Of a DNA stretch of 33,206 bases, positions 6,303 through 14,882 are shown one piece after another. The notes beneath the pieces were generated by a model that was not told the DNA's origin, searched no databases, and saw only the letters and a list, made by a program, of their open reading frames with translations. Numbering within the stretch: the stretch's first letter is position 1; each line of letters begins with the position of its first letter. Both the position numbers and the translations under genes were made by a program. The stretch lies in the NCBI GenBank assembly GCA_964604415.1, contig CAZRYT010000005.1:1-33206 (forward strand), given 5' to 3'. Origin of the DNA: CAZJQT01 sp964604415. GTDB lineage: Bacteria; Patescibacteriota; Saccharimonadia; Saccharimonadales; CAZJQT01.

Positions 6303-6560
6303 TCAAATCGGTTTAAACCTAGGCGACATTTTTCCGTCGTATTCAATTTCTTCTAAAAAGTTCTTGGCAGTTCGTACCCAAACCATATTTCTTTCTAGTG
6401 ATCGATATATCACACAAGGAGCCTCGGTGTCCTCTAAAAATCCGGTTGCAATAATTTCGTATTGTCCGCCTTTATAGTGTTGAAAAATCTGCCCGTCTTT
6501 TGGCCTAATAAAGTCATTCCAGCCGGCTTTAATAGCGCTCAGTGATTTTTGCTTTGTCAT
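6303..6560 (-). CDS. DUF1653-family protein
   Basis: The 85-residue protein has the DUF1653 pattern: FQHYKGGQYEIIATG, then CVIYRSLERNMVWVRTAKNFLEEIEYDGKMSPRFKPI. The family is small, soluble and of unknown function, often noted near nucleotide or DNA metabolism genes. The ATG at 6566 is possible, but TGGTAAAAT (6575-6567) is an extended -10 box and the ATG at 6560 lies 6 nt after it, so I prefer 6560 as a leaderless start. It is the first gene outside the tRNA-Gln insert. Confidence 0.8.
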   Translation of the reverse strand: MTKQKSLSAIKAGWNDFIRPKDGQIFQHYKGGQYEIIATGFLEDTEAPCVIYRSLERNMVWVRTAKNFLEEIEYDGKMSPRFKPI

Positions 6561-6616
6561 AATCATATTTTACCAGGTGGGTACCAGACCCAAATACTCA
6601 GCCATTTTGCTCATGC

Positions 6617-6645
6617 TTGCAGACGATTACTATCGTGAGGATAAT
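6617..6645 (+). promoter_or_regulatory. promoter of the 6664 gene
   Basis: TTGCAG (6617-6622) and GATAAT (6640-6645) are 17 bp apart. The predicted start is near 6652, directly at the AAGGAG ribosome site (6652-6657), so the leader is about 12 nt. Confidence 0.5.
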
Positions 6646-6663
6646 ATAGGTAAGGAGATTATT

Positions 6664-7029
6664 ATGGCAGAGACCTTAAATGAACAGAAATCACCTGAGG
6701 AAAGGGTGTTTGGTAATGCTTTTTCGCTAAAAAATGGCGTAAATAGCCCCGAGGCAAAAGAGCAATACTTTATGGAGCGAATCTCAATGCTCAGGGATGG
6801 CCAGACAGTCTGGGTTTCACGCTCGATGGATTCCGATGGCGGAATCGTGGCTGATCTTTTCAAGGCAGGCAAGGTCGTGGCTTTGTTGGAGTTTGATTAC
6901 TCGATGGGAATGGCCTACGTATACGCTACTAGCGAGGGCGGTCAGTTTGGCGATATCACTTTAGCCAACGAAACCAGCTTTGACACCGCTGTAAACGAGG
7001 CCGAAAAGTTCGCAGAAAATATAAGTTAG
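6664..7029 (+). CDS. protein of unknown function (121 aa)
   Basis: The ATG at 6664 has AAGGAG 6 nt upstream, so the in-frame extension to 6577, which runs over the promoter, is rejected. The product is acidic and soluble, with a beta-rich middle (QTVWVSRSMDSDGGIVADLF, then VVALLEFDYSMGMAYVYAT) and a helical end. I do not recognise a family. Its stop is 10 bp from the convergent end of the BipA gene. Confidence 0.65.
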   Translation: MAETLNEQKSPEERVFGNAFSLKNGVNSPEAKEQYFMERISMLRDGQTVWVSRSMDSDGGIVADLFKAGKVVALLEFDYSMGMAYVYATSEGGQFGDITLANETSFDTAVNEAEKFAENIS

Positions 7030-7039
7030 GTAAATCGGG

Positions 7040-8878
7040 TCAATTGCGGTTTGGGTTTTGACGTTTGCGTTTGTTGGGGTCTAGCTCACTTTTACGTAAG
7101 CGCAGAGACTTGGGAGTAACTTCTAATAGTTCATCATTTTCGATAAAGTCTAGGCACTCTTCCAGACTAAAGATAGTCGGCGGCGTTAGCTGCACCACAC
7201 CATCACTTGAGGAGCTGCGCATGTTGGTCAGATGTTTGGCTTTGCAGACGTTGATTTCCATGTCGTCCTGGCGTCTATTAAGACCAACTATCTGGCCAGC
7301 GTAGACTTTGACTGCCGGACCAACAAAACAAACCCCGCGCTCCTCGGCAGTTTGCAGCGAATAAGGCGTGGTAATGCCAGCTTCATAAGCAATCAGGACA
7401 CCACTGCGTAGTTGCTGTAGGCTGGGCCCAAGCGGTTTGTAGCCAATCATCAAGCTGTCCATGACGATGGTGCCTTTGGTATTAGTGATTAGGATGTTGC
7501 GCAGACCCAGTAGCGCCCGGGTTGGTAGTTCATAAACTAATTTGGTAATACCTTTGGGGCTAGCAAATTGCTCATTTACCACCGCTCGGCGTTTGCCTAG
7601 CTCCATCTGCACAGCACCAACATGTTCGGCAGGGACTTCAATGATCAGTTCTTCGATCGGTTCTAGAGTCTGACTGTTCTCTTCTTTTGTAACCACTTGC
7701 GGACGGCCAACCTCAAACTCAAAGCCCTCACGGCGTAGAGTCTCAATCAAAACGCTGAGATGTAGTTCACCGCGGCCAGAGACTAAAAAGCCGATATTGT
7801 CTTCAACAACTCTGAGGCTAACGTTGGTTTCCAGCTCCCTGTTCAAGCGCTCACCAATCTGGCGTGAAGTCGTAAATTCGCCCTCAGTACCTTTGAAGGG
7901 ACTGGTGTTAGGTCCTAGATAAATTTTAAGAGTCGGAGCTTCAACCTCAAGTGGTGGCAAAGCCTCAGGTGACTGACTATCGGCAATAGTTTCACCAATT
8001 TGCGCATCACTAATACCGGTCAGCTGAACAATATCACCAGCTACACCAGCTGGAACTTCAAACTTAGCTAGACCGCGGCTCATGTAAATGCTATCGACTT
8101 TTGCTTTGGTTTGAGTACCGTCTTTTTTACACAAAATAACGGCGTCTCCAGCTTTGACTTGGCCACGGTGGATTCGTCCTACGGCGTACTTGCCCTTGAA
8201 ACTATCCCAGGCTAGTGACGACACTTGCATCTGAAAAGGCTTGTCGGACTCAATTGCCGGAGCTGGGATATGCTCAATAATGGCTCTGAATATAACTTCT
8301 AAATCGGCTGGTTCGTTGGAGTCAGCTGGCGGTTTTTGCCAGGCTTTGCCCTCGCGGCTAATGGCGTAATAGACCGGGTAATGCAGCTGGTCTTCGTGCA
8401 CAGCCAGCTCCAAGAACAGATCGGCTAGCTCGTCTTCGACTTCTTTGATGCGGCTGGCTGATTTGTCGATTTTATTAATAATCACAATTGGCTTGAGGCC
8501 ACCAGCCAAAGCTTTGCCGAGCACAAATTTAGTCTGCGGCATTGGGCCTTCCTGCGCGTCCACAATCAACAGACAGCCATCGGCCATATTAAGAGTACGC
8601 TCTACCTCACCAGAGAAATCGGCATGCCCAGGTGTATCGATAATATTAATCCGGTAGTCAGCGTGTTGAACAGCGGTTATTTTGGCAGTAATAGTAATAC
8701 CGCGTTCACGTTCTTGGTCACCACTATCCATGATCAAATCTTGGGCCATTTCAGCTTGGTTATCCCTGAAGGTTTGCGACTGTTTCAGCAGGCCGTCAAC
8801 TAGAGTTGTTTTGCCATGGTCGACATGGGCGATGATAGCGATGTTGCGGATTTTGGTAGGGTCTTGAATATCTGACAT
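7040..8878 (-). CDS. bipA: translational GTPase BipA/TypA
   Basis: The 612-residue protein has all G motifs of the EF-G-like GTPases: AHVDHGKTTLVDGLL (G1), RGITITAK (G2), DTPGHADFSGEV (G3) and NKIDK (G4). The C-terminal BipA signatures follow (GRGELHLSVLIETLRREGFE, KVYAGQIVG, and the RSSSSDG loop near the end). Length matches the family. BipA binds the 70S ribosome and assists assembly of the large subunit, mainly under stress or cold. It is the third gene of an operon with an RNA helicase and a Ddl-like enzyme; the gap from the Ddl stop to its ATG is 12 bp. Pairing with a DEAD-box helicase fits ribosome assembly. Confidence 0.97.
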   Translation of the reverse strand: MSDIQDPTKIRNIAIIAHVDHGKTTLVDGLLKQSQTFRDNQAEMAQDLIMDSGDQERERGITITAKITAVQHADYRINIIDTPGHADFSGEVERTLNMADGCLLIVDAQEGPMPQTKFVLGKALAGGLKPIVIINKIDKSASRIKEVEDELADLFLELAVHEDQLHYPVYYAISREGKAWQKPPADSNEPADLEVIFRAIIEHIPAPAIESDKPFQMQVSSLAWDSFKGKYAVGRIHRGQVKAGDAVILCKKDGTQTKAKVDSIYMSRGLAKFEVPAGVAGDIVQLTGISDAQIGETIADSQSPEALPPLEVEAPTLKIYLGPNTSPFKGTEGEFTTSRQIGERLNRELETNVSLRVVEDNIGFLVSGRGELHLSVLIETLRREGFEFEVGRPQVVTKEENSQTLEPIEELIIEVPAEHVGAVQMELGKRRAVVNEQFASPKGITKLVYELPTRALLGLRNILITNTKGTIVMDSLMIGYKPLGPSLQQLRSGVLIAYEAGITTPYSLQTAEERGVCFVGPAVKVYAGQIVGLNRRQDDMEINVCKAKHLTNMRSSSSDGVVQLTPPTIFSLEECLDFIENDELLEVTPKSLRLRKSELDPNKRKRQNPNRN

Positions 8879-8890
8879 GGCTAATCTCTT

Positions 8891-9952
8891 TTACGCTGGC
8901 TTAAGTGCAGTGCCAAGATAAGGCAGAATAGTACCCTTAAATTCAACGCTAGGTTCATTTATATCTAACTTGCGGCCTAGTGCTAGTCTGACGATGCTTA
9001 ATGTCATTGCTTCAAAGTCTAAACTAATATTGAGCAAACAAGCTTTAGGAAAATTACCATAACCGTCTATCAAACTAGGTATAAGGTTAGCCTCTAGAAA
9101 GTGTGGTTTCCCCAATGCGTCTAACCTAATATCTATACGCCCATAGTCACGGGCGCCTAGAGCACGAAATACATTCTTTGCTAACGTGATAACTCCAGTT
9201 TTGATGTCACCATCGGCGACCATCACGCTAAGCCCAGCATCAGCATGTTTTATTTCCGGGCTCAATATACGCACACCATGTTCGTCTTCTGGAACAATCC
9301 GTTCAATAGGCATGGCAAAATATTGATCTGAGTCTTCGTCTTTGAGTATGGCTACACTTATCTCGCGTCCTGGTAAATATTCTTCAATCAAGGAATCTGA
9401 GTGAATTGAAGCCGTAATGGATTCGAGTTTGGGCTTTATTTGCCCGAAATTACGAACCACTGAATCACTATCAACACCTTCACCACCACCACGATCAGTC
9501 GGCTTAATAAAAACTGGAAATGTTAATAGCATATCCTTTTTACTTAGCGACTCGTTTTGTCTAACAACTTGGAAGGCTGAAGTATCAAGTTTGGCGTCGA
9601 GGGCACGTTGCTTGGCCAGTGGTTTGTCTAGCTCAAGTTCATGCGCCAACTGGTTAGAGCCGGTGTAAGCTATGTTATTTTCATCAAGATATTGGCTGAG
9701 CCAAATGCGCTCTGTATCCTGAAAGCCAAGAACTGGGTTTACTGGAATAAATTTCATTCCTAGGAAAACCAAGTCTGGTCGGCGAGCGCCCAAGGCTTCA
9801 AGATCAGCCAGATTATTAACAATGGAAATTCTGACGTCGGTGTAGTGTTTGGATAAAACAACCCGAATAGCCTCACGCGATCTTTGGCTCATTGAACTAA
9901 GCTCAAGTTCAGTTGAGCTGACAATTTCAATGTGTTTGTTTATTTTTGTCAT
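8891..9952 (-). CDS. D-alanine-D-alanine ligase-like ATP-grasp enzyme
   Basis: The 353-residue protein has ATP-grasp features: FPVFIKPTDRGGGEGVD (glycine-rich loop), LIEEYLPGREISVAIL, and RIDIRLDALGKPHFLEANLIPSL, whose DxR and ExN residues bind the metals. The order and spacing match D-Ala-D-Ala ligases, which join D-alanine for peptidoglycan. The N-terminal domain is divergent, and the usual NTxPG-like end is replaced by ANLIPSL, so a related dipeptide or amino-acid ligase is possible. The ATG directly follows the helicase stop (TAAATG), so the gene is co-transcribed and probably translationally coupled. Confidence 0.8.
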   Translation of the reverse strand: MTKINKHIEIVSSTELELSSMSQRSREAIRVVLSKHYTDVRISIVNNLADLEALGARRPDLVFLGMKFIPVNPVLGFQDTERIWLSQYLDENNIAYTGSNQLAHELELDKPLAKQRALDAKLDTSAFQVVRQNESLSKKDMLLTFPVFIKPTDRGGGEGVDSDSVVRNFGQIKPKLESITASIHSDSLIEEYLPGREISVAILKDEDSDQYFAMPIERIVPEDEHGVRILSPEIKHADAGLSVMVADGDIKTGVITLAKNVFRALGARDYGRIDIRLDALGKPHFLEANLIPSLIDGYGNFPKACLLNISLDFEAMTLSIVRLALGRKLDINEPSVEFKGTILPYLGTALKPA

Positions 9953-11140
9953 TTATTGACCTACAAAAGTTAAGGCTTTGCCAATGCGACCAGCCCTGCC
10001 GGCGCGGCCGATACGGTGAATATAGTCATCATAGGTTTTTGGTACGGTGTAGTTAATGACATGAGTGATATCAACAATATCAATGCCACGGGCGGCGACA
10101 TCAGTCGCCACCAAGACGTTTATTTCGTTTTGTTTGAAGCGGGCTAAGGCACGTTGGCGCTGGCCTTGACTCTTGCCACCGTGAATGGCATCGGCTTTAA
10201 AGCCACGTGCCTGAAGCTCCTTACTAAGACGCTCAACACTACGTTGCGTCGCGTCAAAAATCAAGGCTTTTTGGGTATCGGCATGAATTAGGGTGTCGTG
10301 GAGTTTATCAAGTTTGTCATTTGAAGTTGTGTAGCGTAGTACGTCCTGGTGAACATTGTCGCTAGTTTCGCCGGTTTTAACAGATATAGTTACCGGGTCA
10401 TTCAAGAAAGTCTCTACCAAGCCCTTTAGCTTAGGGTCGAGCGTGGCTGAAAAGAAGTATGATTGGCGTCGAGAATTAACCCGACCCAAAATGAAACGAA
10501 TGTCATTAATGAAGCCCATATCTACCATACGGTCAACCTCGTCCAGAACAACTATGCTGAAGTTTGATAGGTCTAAGGTGCCTCGCTCGATGTGATCTTT
10601 TAAGCGTCCAGGCGTACCGATGACAACAGCCGGGTTTACGCGTAAATCACGCAGTTGAGCTGACATTGAAGAACCGCCTATAATTACAGCGCCCTTCAGA
10701 CCACTGCCGATAGCAAAACTGCGGCACTCTACTTCGATCTGTTGCGCTAGTTCGCGGGTGGGAGCAATTATCAAAACCTTGGCGAACCTGTCCTCGATCA
10801 ATCTATTTAGGATTGGTATGGCAAAAGCAGCGGTTTTACCAGTACCGGTGTTGGCGATACCGACTATGTCCCTGCCGGCTAGACCTAGCGGGATCGCCTG
10901 GTCCTGGATGGGTGAAGGCTCAGTGTAGCCTTTGTCGATAATGTTCTTTTTGAGTAAATCATTGATAGCAAAGTCAGCAAAGCGGTTTTGCGGCACAAAT
11001 ACTACCTCGTCAACGGGGGTTTGAGCAGGTTTAATAAAGCGACTGGGGTCAATAGTCTGCTGACCAGGCATACGCCGTGGTTTGTGATTTTTGGAATTAT
11101 ATACCGAACGTCCGGTATAACGCCTAGATTGGCTATACAT
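9953..11140 (-). CDS. DEAD-box ATP-dependent RNA helicase (RhlE/CsdA-like)
   Basis: The 395-residue protein has the standard motif series: an upstream F/Q motif (PSPIQDQAIPLGLAGRD), ANTGTGKTAAF (I), PTRELAQQ (Ia), GTPGRL (Ib), VLDEVDRMVDMGF (II, DEVD rather than DEAD), FSATL (III), VATDVAARGIDI (V) and HRIGRAGRAG (VI). It ends just after motif VI, with no long basic tail. Such helicases remodel rRNA and mRNA, often in the cold. Its ATG has AAAGGA 8 nt before it. A strong promoter lies about 95-125 bp upstream, leaving a leader of about 90 nt, which is common for cold-responsive helicases. It heads the operon with the Ddl-like gene and bipA. Confidence 0.95.
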   Translation of the reverse strand: MYSQSRRYTGRSVYNSKNHKPRRMPGQQTIDPSRFIKPAQTPVDEVVFVPQNRFADFAINDLLKKNIIDKGYTEPSPIQDQAIPLGLAGRDIVGIANTGTGKTAAFAIPILNRLIEDRFAKVLIIAPTRELAQQIEVECRSFAIGSGLKGAVIIGGSSMSAQLRDLRVNPAVVIGTPGRLKDHIERGTLDLSNFSIVVLDEVDRMVDMGFINDIRFILGRVNSRRQSYFFSATLDPKLKGLVETFLNDPVTISVKTGETSDNVHQDVLRYTTSNDKLDKLHDTLIHADTQKALIFDATQRSVERLSKELQARGFKADAIHGGKSQGQRQRALARFKQNEINVLVATDVAARGIDIVDITHVINYTVPKTYDDYIHRIGRAGRAGRIGKALTFVGQ

Positions 11141-11235
11141 TAGTTGAATCCTTTGATTAGTTATTTATCGATTGCTTGTGTAATGAAATCGAGAAATATA
11201 CTGACTAGCCCGGATTCATCAAAACAATTACACTA

Positions 11236-11264
11236 ATAATAGCATAAACAACTTGATGGGTCAA
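11236..11264 (-). promoter_or_regulatory. promoter of the helicase-ddl-bipA operon
   Basis: On the minus strand TTGACC (11264-11259) and TATTAT (11241-11236) are separated by exactly 17 bp. Transcription should start near 11229, giving a leader of about 89 nt before the ATG at 11140. Confidence 0.65.
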
Positions 11265-11282
11265 CTTGAATATTGCTAGTGG

Positions 11283-11774
11283 TTATTTTTGGTCGTAAGC
11301 TTTTTGTAGCTCGGCGATATCAAGTTTCTTCATGGGCATAAAACAAGCAGTTACCCGCTCTACCTTGGCCTGATCTTGGTCACTCAACATCTCACTGAGT
11401 ACTTTGGGTACGATTTGCCAGGTAACACCGAACTTATCCTTGCACCAGCCGCATTGTTCAACTTCTGGCACAGCAGACAGCTTTTCCCAGAAATGGTCAA
11501 TTTCTGCTTGGTTATCACAGCTAACTACAAATGAAATAGCAGAACTGAATTCGAAACCCGGCACCTTGCCACCGTTTAAGGCCGTGATGGGCTCGCCCTC
11601 AAGTTCAAACTCAACTGTCATGACTGAGCCAGCAGGTTTGCCGGCTATAGCTTCAGCTGATTTAGGATAGTGAGCAACGGTTTTGATCTCGGAATTCTTA
11701 AATACAGAGACATAATACTTGGCAGCTTCTTCGGCTTGACTGTCGAACCATAGAAACGGAGTTATCTTTTGCAT
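11283..11774 (-). CDS. VOC-superfamily protein, PhnB-like
   Basis: The 163-residue protein opens with ITPFLWFDSQAEEAAKYYVSVF and contains VMTVEFELEGEPITALNGG and WCKDKFGVTWQIVP, the pattern of the PhnB-like (once called 3-demethylubiquinone methyltransferase) branch of the vicinal-oxygen-chelate fold. Members are small metal-dependent or binding proteins with mostly unknown substrates. It is not evidence of ubiquinone synthesis. AGGAGG stands 5 nt before the ATG. It lies 56 bp downstream of the flavin electron-transfer operon in the same direction. Confidence 0.85.
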   Translation of the reverse strand: MQKITPFLWFDSQAEEAAKYYVSVFKNSEIKTVAHYPKSAEAIAGKPAGSVMTVEFELEGEPITALNGGKVPGFEFSSAISFVVSCDNQAEIDHFWEKLSAVPEVEQCGWCKDKFGVTWQIVPKVLSEMLSDQDQAKVERVTACFMPMKKLDIAELQKAYDQK

Positions 11775-11830
11775 GTTACCCTCCTGGGTTAATTTGACTC
11801 TTTTAGTCTAGTACGTGCAAACAAGTTGGT

Positions 11831-13357
11831 CTAGACATAGCCAGGGAAGAAATCGGTTTTGATCTGGCTACGATTAATGCCAAGGTGGCGTAAAACAGTC
11901 TTCGTAGCCTTAACCATACTTGGTGAACCAGAAATATAAAAATAACGTTCCGAGTAATCTGGCACTTCGGACACTATTGCCTCGGCCGTAATGTAACCCG
12001 TTCTTCCTTGCCAGCCAGCGGGGATTGATTGCTGATTCGTTAGCGTATAGACAATCTTGGCACCAAGTTTTCGCTCGGCATCACTCAAAACGTCTTTGTA
12101 GACAAAATCGGCGGCATTTTTTTCCGAATACAACAAACTAACCTGTCGTTTGTCGTTGGTATCAATTAGATATTTGAACATACTGCGAAACGGCGTAACC
12201 CCAATACCGCCAGCTATAAACACTAACTTTTTACTTGGGTCTTCGGGCATGACAAAATCACCGCCTAGGTGGCCAGCAGCAATCGGGCTAGAGCTATCAA
12301 GAGCCAACATGGCTTGCTTGTAAGTACTACCATTGTCATAGAACTTGACGCCCAGCCTAAGATTTTCCTCTGTTGGTGACGAAGCCAGTGTGAAATAACG
12401 GCGATTGCCACGACTGTCGGCTTCGTCGTGAGGCAGCGTCCACTCCATATATTGCCCCGGTTTGTAGTTAAAGTTACGCCCTGGGTCAAAAATAAAATCA
12501 CCACTAGTTGGGCCGGTACCGAGTTTCTTCAGTAGCTTAGGTATAATTTTCACTCTGGGACTAACAAAATAAGTAAACACGTTGCCAACCAGCAATGTTA
12601 GCTCCGGTGTTGTGTAAAGGCTAAAAAGGTGGATTTGTGGTGGAAACAATAAGCCAACTAAAGCAGCGTACCAAGTTTGTTGGCGCTTGGTCGTTGGCGA
12701 CGTCAGAGGTTCCGTTAGCATGACAAAGGCCAGGAAGAACAACGAACTGTGCAGTGCTGTTCTTTGCAGATTGGCTAAGACATCGTGCCGCGTCAATAAA
12801 TTCACTACTACGGTCGAGGCGACCACCGCGCCTAAATAACTGGCTACCATCCGGCCACGCTGGATTTTGCGTACGACCAGTAAGCCACCAATTACAACCA
12901 AAGGCGTCATATAGACGTTACCGATCCACCAGGAAGCGGCTTGGCCAGCTCCAATCGCCATCAGAGCCACGGCTACAGCTGCCGGGTTAAATATGTGTTT
13001 CTTCCTGATCGCCAATATAAACTTAGATGAAATGGCTAGCCCAGCCACAGCGGTCAAGAACAAGATATCATGTGGGATTTTGTAAGGATTTACGATAAGC
13101 GTCAAAATAAGCGCTGTTATGTAGACAGACTCAATATTTACCGGCGCCTCAAACACGTAAGCAAAAACTTGGTTGGTCAGCCAACAGATCACAGTCAGAT
13201 AGCCAGCCGTAAAAGACAGAGCCAAAAAATTGAACTTAAGGTAACCTAGCGCGCTCAAACCAACCGCGGCAGCAAGCAATACCAACAGATAATAAAGTAC
13301 TAGACGATACATAGTTAAGCGATCTAGCAAGTAATCTATTGGTTTCAAGATATTCAA
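11831..13357 (-). CDS. membrane flavin oxidoreductase: NqrB/RnfD-like domain fused to ferredoxin-NAD(P)+ reductase-like domain
   Basis: The 508-residue protein combines two modules. Residues 1-270 are a polytopic membrane domain with HIFNPAA (121-127), LTEPLTSPTT (214-223) and a late GNVFTYFV helix, which are landmarks of NqrB/RnfD subunits. Residues 280-508 are an FNR module: RRYFTLASS (FAD, 319-327), FIAGGIGVTPF (NAD(P), 380-390), ISGSPSMV, and a C-terminal aromatic FFPGYV. The protein would take electrons from cytosolic NAD(P)H through FAD into the membrane. It starts at TTG 13357, overlapping the ApbE stop in TTGA. With the two upstream genes it forms a flavin-based extracytosolic electron-transfer unit. 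Confidence 0.88.
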   Translation of the reverse strand: MNILKPIDYLLDRLTMYRLVLYYLLVLLAAAVGLSALGYLKFNFLALSFTAGYLTVICWLTNQVFAYVFEAPVNIESVYITALILTLIVNPYKIPHDILFLTAVAGLAISSKFILAIRKKHIFNPAAVAVALMAIGAGQAASWWIGNVYMTPLVVIGGLLVVRKIQRGRMVASYLGAVVASTVVVNLLTRHDVLANLQRTALHSSLFFLAFVMLTEPLTSPTTKRQQTWYAALVGLLFPPQIHLFSLYTTPELTLLVGNVFTYFVSPRVKIIPKLLKKLGTGPTSGDFIFDPGRNFNYKPGQYMEWTLPHDEADSRGNRRYFTLASSPTEENLRLGVKFYDNGSTYKQAMLALDSSSPIAAGHLGGDFVMPEDPSKKLVFIAGGIGVTPFRSMFKYLIDTNDKRQVSLLYSEKNAADFVYKDVLSDAERKLGAKIVYTLTNQQSIPAGWQGRTGYITAEAIVSEVPDYSERYFYISGSPSMVKATKTVLRHLGINRSQIKTDFFPGYV

Positions 13358-14091
13358 AGCACATACCTTTCAAAACCACTCGTCATTGTCGCCATTTTAC
13401 TGTGGTCAACGCTATAAGCTTCGAAACCGTCCAATGATTCAATAAAGTTTATACCTAGGTTGCCCATTGCAAAAGCTGCCGTCGCAAACCTATCGGCATC
13501 ATAGATATTGGGACCTATCACTGTAATAGCAACTATTTCATCTGCTGGTGAATATTCCATCTTAGGGTTATAGACGTGTTCGCCGCGTATATAAGTCCCG
13601 GATGTGGCAACGCCTTTATTGGTAACTGCAACGGTTTTTATAATCTCACGGCGGTTGAATGGATTACGTAAACCAACTCGCCAAGGCTTGCCTTTGTCAT
13701 TGTGGCCACATGCCTGAATATCACCACCAGCATCAACGTAAAAATTCTGAAAACCTTTTTGTCTTAGGAGATCGGCAGCCTTATTTATGGCCCAACCCTT
13801 GACCAGCCCAGAAGGGTCTAAATAATCCTTGTGATTGATATCAAAATAGCCATCAGTCTCCTGCTTGGTTTGCTCGCAAAGCGCCATCACCTGTTTCATC
13901 TCTCGGCTCCAAAGACGCTTGTCCAAACCACGGTTTATGCGTGATATCTCACTAGTGTCTTTGTAGGTGCTATAGCGGTCATCGACTTTTTTAAAATATG
14001 TGTAAACAAGGTCAAATGTTTTTGCCGTCACATGGGGGTCAATTATCTCTAGTGTAATTGGCATGCCCATCAGTAGCCGGGTTTGCTTCAT
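13354..14091 (-). CDS. apbE: ApbE-like FAD:protein FMN transferase
   Basis: The 245-residue protein has the ApbE core: DPSGLVKGWAINKA, FYVDAGGDIQACG, VATSGTY, HVYNPK and DRFATAAFAMG. ApbE uses FAD and Mg2+ to attach FMN to a threonine in SGAT-type motifs of target proteins. The protein is shorter than typical ApbE (about 300-350 residues) and lacks the N-terminal lipoprotein signal, beginning directly at MKQTRLLMGMPITLEI. Either it acts in the cytosol before export of its target, or its membrane targeting is lost. Its target is almost certainly the FMN-binding protein 3 nt upstream, which carries VVSGATDTS. Confidence 0.9.
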   Translation of the reverse strand: MKQTRLLMGMPITLEIIDPHVTAKTFDLVYTYFKKVDDRYSTYKDTSEISRINRGLDKRLWSREMKQVMALCEQTKQETDGYFDINHKDYLDPSGLVKGWAINKAADLLRQKGFQNFYVDAGGDIQACGHNDKGKPWRVGLRNPFNRREIIKTVAVTNKGVATSGTYIRGEHVYNPKMEYSPADEIVAITVIGPNIYDADRFATAAFAMGNLGINFIESLDGFEAYSVDHSKMATMTSGFERYVL

Positions 14092-14094
14092 GGT

Positions 14095-14565
14095 TTATTG
14101 TGCCTGACTAAGAGCCGTGGTTAATGACTGTACAAAAGCCATGCTGGTGTCGGTCGCACCAGAAACTACGTCAACTTTGGCGCTCTGAGCCTGGATAGCC
14201 TCTTGCTTTAGGTATGGCATGGCTTGTTGGTTAATAAAGACGGAATTTTCACGGTCGTTTGGGTATTGCAAGAACACGACATCGCTTATTTTGCCACCAG
14301 ATATGGTTACTTTAACTTGGATATAGCCATAATAGGCATCAGCTACACTGCCCGTGTATTGGCCGTCTTTATAAGTAGCTGCAGGTTGAGTGGTCGCAGC
14401 AGCGTTTTGCTGGCTAGCCGGATTATTGGAACCGCTTTGGTTTTGATTATTCTGGGTCAAGCTGGCTGGTAGCGAAACCTTTGAGCCCAAGCCTTCATGA
14501 CGTTGCTGAAGGCTGTAGATAACAAAAGTTATGATTACAAATGCAGAAAGCAATATCTTCTTCAT
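14095..14565 (-). CDS. membrane-anchored FMN-binding domain protein (flavinylation target)
   Basis: Starting at the ATG at 14565 the product has 156 residues. An N-terminal anchor (MKKILLSAFVIITFVIYSL) is followed by a Gln/Asn/Ala/Thr linker and an FMN_bind domain from YKDGQYTGSV to the end. The C-terminal VVSGATDTS supplies the flavin-accepting threonine (about residue 138). Such domains hold covalent FMN outside the cytoplasmic membrane, as in NqrC and RnfG. A longer reading from TTG 14601 is possible but has no better ribosome site. It is the first gene of the operon with ApbE and the NqrB/RnfD-FNR fusion. Confidence 0.88.
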   Translation of the reverse strand: MKKILLSAFVIITFVIYSLQQRHEGLGSKVSLPASLTQNNQNQSGSNNPASQQNAAATTQPAATYKDGQYTGSVADAYYGYIQVKVTISGGKISDVVFLQYPNDRENSVFINQQAMPYLKQEAIQAQSAKVDVVSGATDTSMAFVQSLTTALSQAQ

Positions 14566-14681
14566 ATAAATCCAGAGTTTAGCCATTCGTTTGCAAACCA
14601 ACCTTAAAAGTTTTTGCTTAAATTTAGCTGAGAGGTAAGTAAGGCGATAACTTATGTGTTTTAATTAATGAGGAGGATATC

Positions 14682-14882
14682 ATGCTTAAAAAGAACAAAA
14701 CAACTAAAGTGATTAACAAAAGTGGCCCATTTGGTGGTGCTTATTTCCTAGTCTTCATCGGTTCGGCAGTCTACTTTGTCCAGCACTCTAATGGCTTCTG
14801 GGGCTTCATACTGGCTCTATTGAAAGCATGTGTTTGGCCAGCTTTTCTAATCCATCGAGTGTTCGTGCTCATACGGGTCTAG
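14682..14882 (+). CDS. small membrane protein of unknown function (66 aa)
   Basis: GAGGAGGAT lies just upstream of the ATG, one of the strongest ribosome sites in the window. The product has a short basic start, a helix around FGGAYFLVFIGSAVYFV and a second around FILALLKACVWPAFLIHRVF. Similar small proteins ending in a KACVWPAFL-type helix are common hypotheticals, but I know of no function. Its TAG stop overlaps the TAG stop of the convergent dehydrogenase gene inside one CTAG. Confidence 0.75.
   Translation: MLKKNKTTKVINKSGPFGGAYFLVFIGSAVYFVQHSNGFWGFILALLKACVWPAFLIHRVFVLIRV

Noticed and set aside
6399..6416. GTGATCGATATATCAC palindrome as an operator
   Set aside because: It lies inside the DUF1653 coding region and has an 8-bp, not 6-bp, spacer.
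6577..6663. N-terminal extension of the 121-aa protein
   Set aside because: It would translate the promoter and the AAGGAG site; the ATG at 6664 is properly spaced.
11283..11774. Ubiquinone methyltransferase (UbiG-like) to support quinone synthesis
   Set aside because: The old PhnB/3-demethylubiquinone name is a misannotation; the protein has the VOC fold pattern and no SAM-binding motif.
11775..11830. GACT-AAAAG-AGTC between the flavin operon and the VOC gene as a terminator
   Set aside because: The stem has only 4 weak base pairs and no T run follows.
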